Shown piece by piece: positions 7,701 through 14,132 of a DNA stretch of 20,502 nt. Origin of the DNA: Caryophanales bacterium UBA2450 (GTDB taxonomy: Bacteria; Bacillota_I; Bacilli_A; RFN20; CAG-826); assembly GCA_002342545.1 (NCBI GenBank), contig DDQE01000035.1, forward strand, positions 1 to 20,502, in the 5' to 3' direction. The notes below the pieces were generated by a model. That model saw nothing but the letters and a program-made list of their open reading frames with translations. It had not been told where the DNA came from and searched no databases. The position numbers and the translations under genes were made by a program. The first letter of the stretch is position 1. Each line of letters opens with the position of its first letter.

Positions 7701-8475
7701 CACTTTCAAATTTTAAGGCCTCGCCTTTAGCGTCTGTTCTAAAAGTACGATACGCAAGTTGAGTGTCATTATATGTTTTAGAAACAGAATTTTCTTCTCT
7801 AACTTTTAAAGTTAAGGCATAGGCTGTATCTGGAGTTAATCCAGAAAATCCATGATAAAAAATAAATGTATTTTCATCGTATTCTTCATATTCAAATAAA
7901 TACTCTTCGTCTTTGAAGCTTAAGCCATCAGAAATTGTGGCAACAACAGTCTTTTGACCAACCGGCACATCTCCACTTCCTTCGTTATAATGAAGTAGTT
8001 GAGAAGACATCGAGAAAGAATAATCAATACTATTAGCGGTAATTTCACTAGTTAAGAAAGTTACTAAATCTGTTGGTTGGGCACCAAAAACATTAATTCC
8101 AACAATGGTACCAATGGCCACGACTGAAACAGTAGCGGCGGCAACAATTCCTCCTAAAGCACCAGATGCACCTGTACTAGATGCTGCGGCGGTACTACTA
8201 GCAGTAGAGCTACTTGCAGAACCACTAGAAGATGAACTACTTTCTAAGGCTTCAGATTCTTGTTTCTCTTTCTTCTTTTCTTTTTCCCTAGTGGATTTTA
8301 AAAGATTATCCTCTACTTTATCATTTATTGTAGAGTTGTCGTTTAATTCATCTTTAATTGGATTTTTATTTTCAGGTTGAAAAGAATATTCAACTTTTTG
8401 AGCATTAGTATATTCACCACTAAAGTTGTTCTTTTCATTAGTGATATTTACAATGTTATATTCGTTATTTTTCAT
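4759..8475 (-). CDS. Large surface protein with about seven Fn3-like repeats and N-terminal membrane anchor
   Basis: A 1238-residue protein. Residues 1-75 are polar and end in a Lys/Glu-rich stretch (EKEKKKEKQ). Residues 76-105 are a Ser/Ala/Thr low-complexity run, and about 107-130 form a single membrane helix. The charge pattern suggests the N-terminus is inside and the rest outside. From about 133 to 887 there are roughly seven beta-sandwich units of 100-115 residues, each with a copy of 'F-x-x-L-x-x-x-T-x-Y-x-L-x-x' such as FTGLSDNTTYNL, FTELVPETTYTI and NLTPETTYTLTL. This is the signature of fibronectin type III-like domains. The last 350 residues are also beta-rich but do not show the motif. 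There is no cleavable signal peptide, LPXTG or catalytic motif. Adhesion or cell-surface scaffolding is plausible but inferred. No good ribosome site precedes the ATG. Confidence 0.75.
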   Translation of the reverse strand: MKNNEYNIVNITNEKNNFSGEYTNAQKVEYSFQPENKNPIKDELNDNSTINDKVEDNLLKSTREKEKKKEKQESEALESSSSSSGSASSSTASSTAAASSTGASGALGGIVAAATVSVVAIGTIVGINVFGAQPTDLVTFLTSEITANSIDYSFSMSSQLLHYNEGSGDVPVGQKTVVATISDGLSFKDEEYLFEYEEYDENTFIFYHGFSGLTPDTAYALTLKVREENSVSKTYNDTQLAYRTFRTDAKGEALKFESVIPTYNSVSFSFIVDNGTIGYTPGESRLPEIQASVSSTGITPQEKIIENLDQYDDSHMIGYGEFTGLSDNTTYNLTISVSIDQEFKSLGSTTFTTPEIEIGFEFLSEEFEATNNSIKFVFEINEDQVVFDETAPITTSNVYAEIYLSDSLVDTLNVVNFVESNVTGKLKGEGTFANLSGSTAYTIKIYLNEQTNVIGSVTFSTTEFVQKITFNPLNPSDESISFSFEVALADIGYDPTSQEIPNVFATIKDADQFYKSLTLTQYEPIDNEHITVYGDFTELVPETTYTIDVYLDDESNLLGSATFTTAEKIRSVEFEGVSSGRDYVEFSFTVEKSDIDYDPTSVPAVHYEVRSTDETYYDDSWAERFVEVDDNTVKGTGSFSGLTANIAYVLVVSLSTETGVIELGKKSFDTYHEFKFQKKPSADVSDTSTNFTISMRASYIGYISDEETPDVISKLSISVVEKDGGTPTTHRFANLSTYAEYVIAPSGEIGNLTPGTTYTVSVYYLPDNEDPELLGTEEFTTSGVNPGFSWGAIESTPSTASISFNISKTYLDYDTDPTAASRSLSIQVKKDDSLVDTLTIASLNPESENSDNLIGTATASNLTPETTYTLTLVRNSQVVGSSTTIETKKVAFNGATIPTEVSFYSHQFKITLDFVDDPSNPQYDNLSIQFYDDVYTSADKYALGTAPISLASVTTEQTFSLPYTVDGGEMYYDFDFDAIGSFEILAAQVEIYHDDITFTDTDDPGVFNGLESDYLISVDASSGDFILPVKLLYTDVYDKFKSFYVQLCPTDGVTPSISAGASKEENYQNLTYTGNDATSVVTYIQNGGTSGAEFNVKVYHFDDQQHPIWESSETVNIKVADTNIVYGGSLLSTELSQDSTSVQFGISYVAPVQAPTNPQIKFVDTSDSSLVYSYDFNFQNYPSVDMTNPAMSTGSTISDYNSLKAAFEGKTFDVVISYYDGTSQTTKTIQTGVSFTFA

Positions 8476-8549
8476 CTAAGTTTTTATTTTACTATAAAAT
8501 ATTCATTTACTTAATATTTTCTTGTTTAACCTATAAAAACTGATAGATA

Positions 8550-9611
8550 TTAGTATCCAAATTGTTCGGCCATCAAAACATATTCTTTAAATCTAGGCAA
8601 TGTGAACGTTAATTTTCCATATCCACTAGCGGATATAATTTCTTTTCTAATTAGTCTTGCACGATAATTATTAAAATTGCTGAGCTTCATTCCGGATTTT
8701 TTTTGGATTTCATCTACTTGTCCATCTGTTGAACTTGCAATCGCTATACATAACTGCTTTTCATTTGTGGTTAATTCTTTCCAGAAAGTGTTATATCCAC
8801 TTTCCGCAAGTTTATCATCGTATTCTTTGAATAATTCTTGATTAATCGAAATTTTTGCTTTGCCAAATAGGATATATCCTAATACTTGAAACGCAAAAGC
8901 ATAACCAGAAGTTAATTTAGCTAAATCTAAAGACATTTTTTCATCAACATTTAATGTTTCTTGATATTTGCGTGCGATGGCTGGCATGCTAAGTGGACCG
9001 AGTTCAATTTTTGGTGTTCTACTTAAAAAAGTCATCGCAGAATCAGAGATCAATTGATCGATATTATCGCGTATGCCTGTCATTAATAAGAACACAGGAT
9101 ATCCTTTATCTACTATTGCCTGATAGAAATTAACAAAAACTTTAAAACTTTTAGTTTTTGCTACTTCATCAATCGAGATAAGTATTTTTTTATTTTTCTT
9201 CTTTGCTTCTTCGATTAATTTTTCCGCTACTATTTCTTGATCAGTTATAACTTCTTTACTTTTAGATATAGATAAAGAAACATAAGGAATGTTAAAAGAA
9301 AGCGACCAATCTAAAACTAATTTACTTCTATGTTCCGCTTCAAATAATTTTGCAGAAAAAGAGGAAAGAATTTCCGTTTGAGGATTGACATCAATAACAA
9401 ACCAATCATCTAAATTTTCAAAAAATCTATTCAAGCTTCTTAAAAGAACTGTTTTCCCAGTTCCCCTTAAACCAGTGATGATATAACTCATATTTGGAGA
9501 TTCATCCATAGTAAAATCATTAATAACACTACTAGCGTCAGATAATCTTTCTACTATTGATTTTGGAGTTTTGCCATAAGTAAGAGAAAATGGATTATTT
9601 AATAATGTCAT
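8550..9611 (-). CDS. STAND/AAA-type ATPase with C-terminal winged helix
   Basis: A 353-residue P-loop ATPase. Walker A is GLRGTGKT (47-54), Walker B is ILISIDE (143-149), and a sensor-like LLMTGIRDN follows. The layout matches prokaryotic ATPases of the AAA/ATPase_2 (STAND-like) type. Residues about 281-353 look like a winged helix-turn-helix (TTNEKQLCIA... GMKLSNFNNYRARLIRKEII), so the protein may bind DNA. GGAGGT lies a good distance upstream of the ATG. Its promoter is embedded in an array of GTGTATATTT boxes, suggesting autoregulation. It follows the DUF1295 gene but is separated from it by a strong terminator. Biological role is unknown; members occur in many mobile or accessory regions. 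Confidence 0.75.
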   Translation of the reverse strand: MTLLNNPFSLTYGKTPKSIVERLSDASSVINDFTMDESPNMSYIITGLRGTGKTVLLRSLNRFFENLDDWFVIDVNPQTEILSSFSAKLFEAEHRSKLVLDWSLSFNIPYVSLSISKSKEVITDQEIVAEKLIEEAKKKNKKILISIDEVAKTKSFKVFVNFYQAIVDKGYPVFLLMTGIRDNIDQLISDSAMTFLSRTPKIELGPLSMPAIARKYQETLNVDEKMSLDLAKLTSGYAFAFQVLGYILFGKAKISINQELFKEYDDKLAESGYNTFWKELTTNEKQLCIAIASSTDGQVDEIQKKSGMKLSNFNNYRARLIRKEIISASGYGKLTFTLPRFKEYVLMAEQFGY

Positions 9612-9636
9612 ATACTTTACCTCCGAATGTATCTAC

Positions 9637-9665
9637 ATTATAAATTATTGTGTATATTTATGCAA
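9637..9665 (-). promoter_or_regulatory. Promoter of the STAND-type ATPase gene
   Basis: On the minus strand: -35 TTGCAT (9660-9665), a 17-bp spacer and -10 TATAAT (9637-9642). One copy of the repeated box fills the spacer, and GGAGGT follows in the short leader before the ATG at 9611. Confidence 0.78.
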
Positions 9666-9718
9666 GTTTGTGTATATTTGTGTATATTTAAAAAATTTGT
9701 GTATATTTGTGTATATTT
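9648..9718. repeat. Five GTGTATATTT boxes in the ATPase promoter
   Basis: Identical 10-mers GTGTATATTT start at 9650, 9670, 9680, 9699 and 9709, at steps of 20, 10, 19 and 10 bp. They form one single box inside the promoter spacer and two head-to-tail pairs just upstream. The paired unit with its flanks is a 23-bp sequence repeated exactly at 9667-9689 and 9696-9718. Steps near one or two helical turns place the boxes on one DNA face, as in an operator or cooperative binding array. Confidence 0.85.
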
Positions 9719-9733
9719 GTCTCAAAGAAAAAA

Positions 9734-9749
9734 GCGTTATTTCTAACGC
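9734..9749 (-). terminator. Strong intrinsic terminator after the DUF1295 gene
   Basis: On the minus strand: GCGTTA, loop GAAA, TAACGC, then six T. It begins immediately after the TAA stop at 9751-9753 and isolates the DUF1295 transcript from the ATPase promoter downstream. Confidence 0.9.
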
Positions 9750-9750
9750 C

Positions 9751-10731
9751 TTATTCTCCTTTATATTTCTCTGGTTTATATTTCCATAGAGGTAAATATT
9801 TACTTACATGAGCGAGATATAACTCGTACTCAGGATATTTAGAACTAGATACACCTTCTTGGAAAATTGAGCTTCCCAAGAATAACAAGACTAAAACAAA
9901 GCTGCCAATCATTGACCAGTGGAAGATACCTTTTGAAGCTAATCCTGCTCCTATAACAAATAAATATAAAGATAACCAAATACCTTGTTCACCTAAATAG
10001 TTAGGATGTCTACTTCTAAGCCATAAACCAGTAGTATTAAATCCTTTATTATATGGGGCTGGTAATTCTTCTAAAGTTTTACCTTCGTTAAGCATTTTTC
10101 TTTTATTAGTGTGGAACGCCATTTGTTGCTCATCCGCAATAGTTTCAATAAATAAGAACACTAAAGCAAAGCTAATAGCAAGATAATCAGCCCAGTTTAG
10201 AGCGACCATACCGCTTTCCATTACCGCTAATGATGGTAAACAGATTGCTAACACTAAAGCGTTTTGATAGATAGAGATGAAGAATAAATCAAACATCATC
10301 CATGCTGGTCTTTTACCTAAAATCTTATTTCTTCTTAAAACTTGCCATCTATAATCTTCTTCACCAGTCCAAAATTTCCAACTATATGCACCTTTACGGG
10401 CAAAGTTATAAGTTAATCTAAGTCCCCATAAGGTAACAATGATAGCGAAGATCGTAGTTCTAGGAGAAAAGTCTGCCTTAGTGGCGATTACCCAAGTATA
10501 GGCAATTGGAAGAATGCTCCATAATTTATCCATTTGTGAATTATTCATAGTGATTTCACCAACCACAAAACAATAAAGAGCACTACCACCACAAATAATT
10601 CCAAGAATCATTAAGGTATCTAGTTGTAATTGAGTTAAACCAAATTGAGATGCTGGTGGTAAAACAATTGCAAGTACACACACCGCAATAACCACTAATA
10701 CTGTTAATACCGTTCCAAAATACTTTTTCAT
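9751..10731 (-). CDS. DUF1295 family integral membrane protein (steroid 5-alpha-reductase/ICMT-like)
   Basis: A 326-residue multispanning membrane protein of the DUF1295 family (PF06966), related to 3-oxo-5-alpha-steroid 4-dehydrogenases and isoprenylcysteine methyltransferases. Family motifs seen: GEEDYRWQVLR (123-133), ETIADEQQMAF (196-206) and GLWLRSRHPNYLGEQG (235-250). The last is the likely cofactor-binding stretch (NAD(P)H or SAM-like; not resolved here). Seven or more hydrophobic segments are visible. AGAGGA precedes the ATG. It is divergent from the DUF4143 ATPase, with 235 bp between starts, and its transcript ends at the hairpin at 9734-9749. Substrate is unknown; a lipid is likely. 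Confidence 0.8.
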   Translation of the reverse strand: MKKYFGTVLTVLVVIAVCVLAIVLPPASQFGLTQLQLDTLMILGIICGGSALYCFVVGEITMNNSQMDKLWSILPIAYTWVIATKADFSPRTTIFAIIVTLWGLRLTYNFARKGAYSWKFWTGEEDYRWQVLRRNKILGKRPAWMMFDLFFISIYQNALVLAICLPSLAVMESGMVALNWADYLAISFALVFLFIETIADEQQMAFHTNKRKMLNEGKTLEELPAPYNKGFNTTGLWLRSRHPNYLGEQGIWLSLYLFVIGAGLASKGIFHWSMIGSFVLVLLFLGSSIFQEGVSSSKYPEYELYLAHVSKYLPLWKYKPEKYKGE

Positions 10732-10842
10732 GTTTTTGTCCTCTTAAAACACAAAAATCATAATCTATTTATGTTCATAAACAAATAATAAAAAAATATA
10801 TTAAGATGCAATCGATATTTTTATATGTTTGTTCATTGAATT

Positions 10843-10954
10843 TGTCAGTTTTGTGGTGAAACATAGCAAAATACATGTCAGTTTTGTGGTAAGTATGCAA
10901 TTTTTATTGTCAGTTTTGTGGTGAAATGGTATATTTTAGTTGTCAGTTTTGTGG
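10843..10954. repeat. Four TGTCAGTTTTGTGG boxes with a 32-33-bp period
   Basis: The 14-mer TGTCAGTTTTGTGG occurs exactly at 10843-10856, 10876-10889, 10908-10921 and 10941-10954, so the starts are 33, 32 and 33 bp apart. Boxes 1 and 3 also share the following TGAAA. Box 3 supplies the -35 element of the downstream ATPase gene, and box 4 runs from the expected transcription start into the ribosome binding site. Spacers between boxes are unrelated AT-rich sequence. This is an operator-like array, not a CRISPR. Confidence 0.9.
10907..10935 (+). promoter_or_regulatory. Promoter of the DUF4143 ATPase gene
   Basis: -35 TTGTCA (10907-10912, inside repeat box 3), 17-bp spacer, -10 TATATT (10930-10935). 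Transcription should start about 10942, at the beginning of repeat box 4. Confidence 0.65.
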
Positions 10955-10966
10955 GAGATTACAAAT

Positions 10967-12364
10967 ATGAGAGAGCTAGATGAGTATGAAATTGCTTTGC
11001 AATATGGCACATATATCGAAAGAGATATATATTCCAAACTAGTAGATTGGAAAAATGAAGACGCTAGAGAACATAAAAGCTTATTTTTAAGAGGAGCAAG
11101 AAGAGTTGGTAAATCATGCCTTGCTCTTGAATTTGCCCATAAAGAGTACAAATCCTTTATTAAAATCTCCTTTGATAAAGCATCTACCGACGTAAAAAAT
11201 CTTTTTGTAAATTCTTTAGATGATTTGAATTATTTTTATGATCAATTATCAGTCGCTTATGATACTAAATTATATAGCGGTCAATCTTTAATTATTCTTG
11301 ATGAAATACAATTGTTTAAACCTGCTAGACAAGCAATCAAAGCTCTTTTGCTAGATGGTAGATATGACATTTTAGAAACAGGGTCTTTAGCTTCTATAGT
11401 AAAAAAGAATAAAGATGAAGATAAATACTTACTTCCTAGTGAAGAAGTTAAAATAGATGTCTATCCAATTACTTTTAAAGAATATTTAAAGGCTAAAGGC
11501 AAAGAAGAAATGGCTGATTTTCTAGAAAAAAATTGTAAAGCCAATAAACCTTATGGAGCAGCATATAGAAACATATATAAAGAATTTAGAGAATATCTTT
11601 TTATAGGCGGTATGCCAAAATGTATAGCCACTTATTTAAAAACTGGTAGCCTATCAAAAGTAGAGAAAGAGAAAAAAGGCATTGTTGAATTATATCGAGA
11701 TGACTTTAAATTCCAAGAAAATGTAAATTCAATATACTTAACATCTATTTTCAATCTTATTCCAAGCGAATTATCTAACCATGATAAGAGATTCAAGTTA
11801 TCACATATCAATAGCAACGCCAGAATAAGAGAATATGGATCTGCGTTTCAATGGTTAAGTGATGCCTATATCGTAAATATTGCGTATAATTCTACAGACC
11901 CATCAGTTGTTCCAATTTTAAACGCTAATGGAGATGACATAAAAGCTTATTTCATTGATACTGGTTTATTATATACACTTTCAATATCAAAAGAAGAAGA
12001 TGAGCAGTTCTATAAATCAATAATTTTGGACAAGCTTCACATCAATGAAGGAATGTATATGGAAAACTATGTAGCCCAAGTTTTAAAAACAAAAGGTTAT
12101 ATAGATTTATTCTTTTACGAAAAAAGAGATGAAAAAACATTTAAACCATTAATGGAAATTGATTTCTTAACCATTAACAAAAAAAGAGTATTGCCTATTG
12201 AAGTAAAATCAACAGACAATTATTCTTTAACCTCACTAAATAGATTTAAAACAAAATTTGACAGCAAAGTTTTGCCCGGAATTGTTATTCACGATGGTGA
12301 TTTTAAAATTGAAAATAACATCATATATATTCCAATTTTTGCAATTGACTGGTATTTAAAATAG
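10967..12364 (+). CDS. AAA_14/DUF4143 family ATPase
   Basis: A 465-residue ATPase. Walker A is GARRVGKS (43-50), Walker B LIILDE (108-113), and ETGSLAS (137-143) is the sensor region, all typical of AAA_14. The second half fits DUF4143, ending in a restriction-endonuclease-like signature EIDFL (397-401) then PIEVKS (410-415), the D-(x)n-ExK pattern of PD-(D/E)XK folds. Whether it cuts DNA is unknown. The frame is open upstream to a TTG at 10940, but that TTG lies in repeat box 4. The ATG at 10967 has GGGAG 10 nt upstream and is preferred. The gene ends in a convergent terminator shared with the FGGY kinase. The repeat array over its promoter suggests tight, probably self-directed control. Many genomes carry paralogues; cellular role is not established. 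Confidence 0.82.
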   Translation: MRELDEYEIALQYGTYIERDIYSKLVDWKNEDAREHKSLFLRGARRVGKSCLALEFAHKEYKSFIKISFDKASTDVKNLFVNSLDDLNYFYDQLSVAYDTKLYSGQSLIILDEIQLFKPARQAIKALLLDGRYDILETGSLASIVKKNKDEDKYLLPSEEVKIDVYPITFKEYLKAKGKEEMADFLEKNCKANKPYGAAYRNIYKEFREYLFIGGMPKCIATYLKTGSLSKVEKEKKGIVELYRDDFKFQENVNSIYLTSIFNLIPSELSNHDKRFKLSHINSNARIREYGSAFQWLSDAYIVNIAYNSTDPSVVPILNANGDDIKAYFIDTGLLYTLSISKEEDEQFYKSIILDKLHINEGMYMENYVAQVLKTKGYIDLFFYEKRDEKTFKPLMEIDFLTINKKRVLPIEVKSTDNYSLTSLNRFKTKFDSKVLPGIVIHDGDFKIENNIIYIPIFAIDWYLK

Positions 12365-12407
12365 CAGTTAAAAATGTTTCAATGATTGCTAAATAAAACG
12401 TATTAAA

Positions 12408-12447
12408 AAACAGGAATTTTGCGTAATTTTATGTTAAATTCCTGTTT
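12408..12447. terminator. Bidirectional terminator between DUF4143 ATPase and FGGY kinase
   Basis: A perfect 12-bp inverted repeat, AAACAGGAATTT (12408-12419) and AAATTCCTGTTT (12436-12447), with a 16-nt loop. A-rich and T-rich flanks serve both converging genes. Confidence 0.82.
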
Positions 12448-12452
12448 ATTTT

Positions 12453-14009
12453 CTAATATCTCTTAGTAAATTTATTAATATCTTTATAAACGTTTTTAAG
12501 CTTAGGGAAGATCTTCAAATAGACCTTTTTATATAACTCTTTATATTGAGACGCAGCGTTAGGATTTGGATAGAATGTTACAGTTTTATGAGACATTGCT
12601 TCCATTGCCTCATTTACACTACTAAATTCTTTTATAGCGACAAATGTTGATATCGCCGCTCCTAAGGAAGTTGTCTCAAAAGTTTGGACTCTAGATACAG
12701 GTAAATTAAAGATATCTGCAGTGATTTGACAGATCGCATCACTTTGAGATCCACCACCAGAAATTCTGATTTCTTTGACTTTGTGTCTTTGACTTTTTTC
12801 TATTCCGTCTAGTCCTTCTTTTAAGGCATAAGCGATACCTTCGATAATCGCTCTATATAAGTGTTCTCTTGTATGAACATCACTAAATCCGATAATGCCG
12901 CCTTTGGCTAATGGTCTTCTTAGTCCTGGTCCCCAATATGGTTGAAGGACTAAACCATCACTTCCAGGAGGAATCTTAGATAAATCTTTATTTAATATTT
13001 CCTCAACTGCCATGTTTTGGATTTTAGATTCATCAATTAATTCGCTAGCAAAGTTTTTAGTGAACCATGAAAGCATCCAATATCCTCTATAAACTTGAAC
13101 TTCCATATTATACCAGTTAGGCACTGCAGCAGGATAGGCAGGTAAAAATGGTTCTGGTTCATGATATTTTTTATTGCTAACTTCTACTGAAGAAGCAGTT
13201 CCATAAGATACTGCAGCAATATCTTTACTTAACGCTCCTAAACCGATAGTCTCACAAGCTTTATCGCTACCAGAAGCATATAATTTAATTCCTTTTGGTA
13301 AACCAGTCACTTTACAAATCTCTTCTGAAATATCTCCAATTATTTCTCCTGGTTGCTTAAGAGGGAATAACATTCTACTAGGAATGCCAAAAATCACTCC
13401 TTTAAGAGCTCTTTCTCCCCACCATTTTCTTTTTCTAAAATTAATTGGATAGTGTCCAGTTAAGTTTGCACAGCTATCAGTTAATTCTCCAGTTAATTTA
13501 TAAGTTAAATAAGTAGAGATATTAACGTATTTCACTGTTTTAGACCAAATGTCTGGTTCGTTTTCTTTAATCCAATGCGCCATAGTGCGGCTTCTATTTA
13601 ACTTAATAGTGTCTTGCATACCCACCAAAGAGAATAGAGTGCTATAACCAAATGGTAATTTCTCTTTTGCTTTAGCGAGTCTTTGATCTAACCAAAGAAT
13701 AGATTTTCTTACTGGTTTATTGTCTTTATCTAATTGCACTGAAGAATCTCTAAAGGTTGCAATCGTGCTACCTTTGATTCTATCTAATTTATCTTTTGAT
13801 GATTTAACAAGTTCTTTTAAGCATTCAATAAGAATGTTGTAGTAATAGTCAGGGTCTTGTTCTGCATATCCTTTTTCTAGAGAAACATAAGCAGGAGAAT
13901 ATTTTCTTTTAACTATTGATTCAATTTCTCCAGACTTATTAATAAGAGCGACTCTAACTGATTGAGTTCCAAAATCTATTGTTAATACTAATGGTGATTT
14001 ACTTTCCAT
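12453..14009 (-). CDS. FGGY-family carbohydrate kinase (xylulokinase-like)
   Basis: A 518-residue sugar kinase that should phosphorylate a pentulose or related sugar or polyol with ATP in the cytosol. Seen in order: the phosphate-binding DFGTQS (12-17), the substrate-loop WLDQR (106-110), the catalytic-base region ASGSDKACETIGLG with Asp249, SYGTASSVEVS (268-278), and the C-terminal ATP-site ISGGGSQSDA (416-425) followed by ETTSLGAA. Length matches FGGY kinases (about 490-520). The substrate cannot be read from sequence; no isomerase, transporter or regulator for a sugar adjoins it. It is divergent from the HTH-TrpB gene, with 123 bp between. The ribosome site is weak (GGATGA). Confidence 0.85.
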   Translation of the reverse strand: MESKSPLVLTIDFGTQSVRVALINKSGEIESIVKRKYSPAYVSLEKGYAEQDPDYYYNILIECLKELVKSSKDKLDRIKGSTIATFRDSSVQLDKDNKPVRKSILWLDQRLAKAKEKLPFGYSTLFSLVGMQDTIKLNRSRTMAHWIKENEPDIWSKTVKYVNISTYLTYKLTGELTDSCANLTGHYPINFRKRKWWGERALKGVIFGIPSRMLFPLKQPGEIIGDISEEICKVTGLPKGIKLYASGSDKACETIGLGALSKDIAAVSYGTASSVEVSNKKYHEPEPFLPAYPAAVPNWYNMEVQVYRGYWMLSWFTKNFASELIDESKIQNMAVEEILNKDLSKIPPGSDGLVLQPYWGPGLRRPLAKGGIIGFSDVHTREHLYRAIIEGIAYALKEGLDGIEKSQRHKVKEIRISGGGSQSDAICQITADIFNLPVSRVQTFETTSLGAAISTFVAIKEFSSVNEAMEAMSHKTVTFYPNPNAASQYKELYKKVYLKIFPKLKNVYKDINKFTKRY

Positions 14010-14069
14010 AATAATGTCATCCGTTCGATTAATTATTTTATATCTATTTTATTTATTGATAAATAGGTA

Positions 14070-14097
14070 TTGATTATCAAATTAATGCTACTATAAT
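14070..14097 (+). promoter_or_regulatory. Promoter of the HTH-trpB gene with overlapping dyad
   Basis: -35 TTGATT (14070-14075), 16-bp spacer, -10 TATAAT (14092-14097). The -35 box lies in the perfect 5-1-5 dyad TTGATTATCAA (14070-14080). TATTGAT also occurs twice 14 bp apart (14054-14060 and 14068-14074). A factor binding here would compete with polymerase; the HTH domain of the gene product is one candidate (inference). Confidence 0.65.
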
Positions 14098-14132
14098 AGG
14101 AATAAAGAATATACCGAAAGGAATATAATGGT

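Noticed and set aside
8105..8380. Rightward open frame opposite the surface-protein gene
   Set aside because: It is the antisense of the Ser/Ala-rich low-complexity segment; no ribosome site or plausible protein features.
10843..10954. CRISPR-like array (regular repeats with unique spacers)
   Set aside because: The repeat is only 14 bp, the spacers 18-19 bp and AT-rich, there are no cas genes, and the boxes coincide with a promoter.
10940..10966. TTG start for the DUF4143 ATPase
   Set aside because: It lies within repeat box 4 and at the predicted transcription start; the ATG at 10967 has GGGAG upstream.
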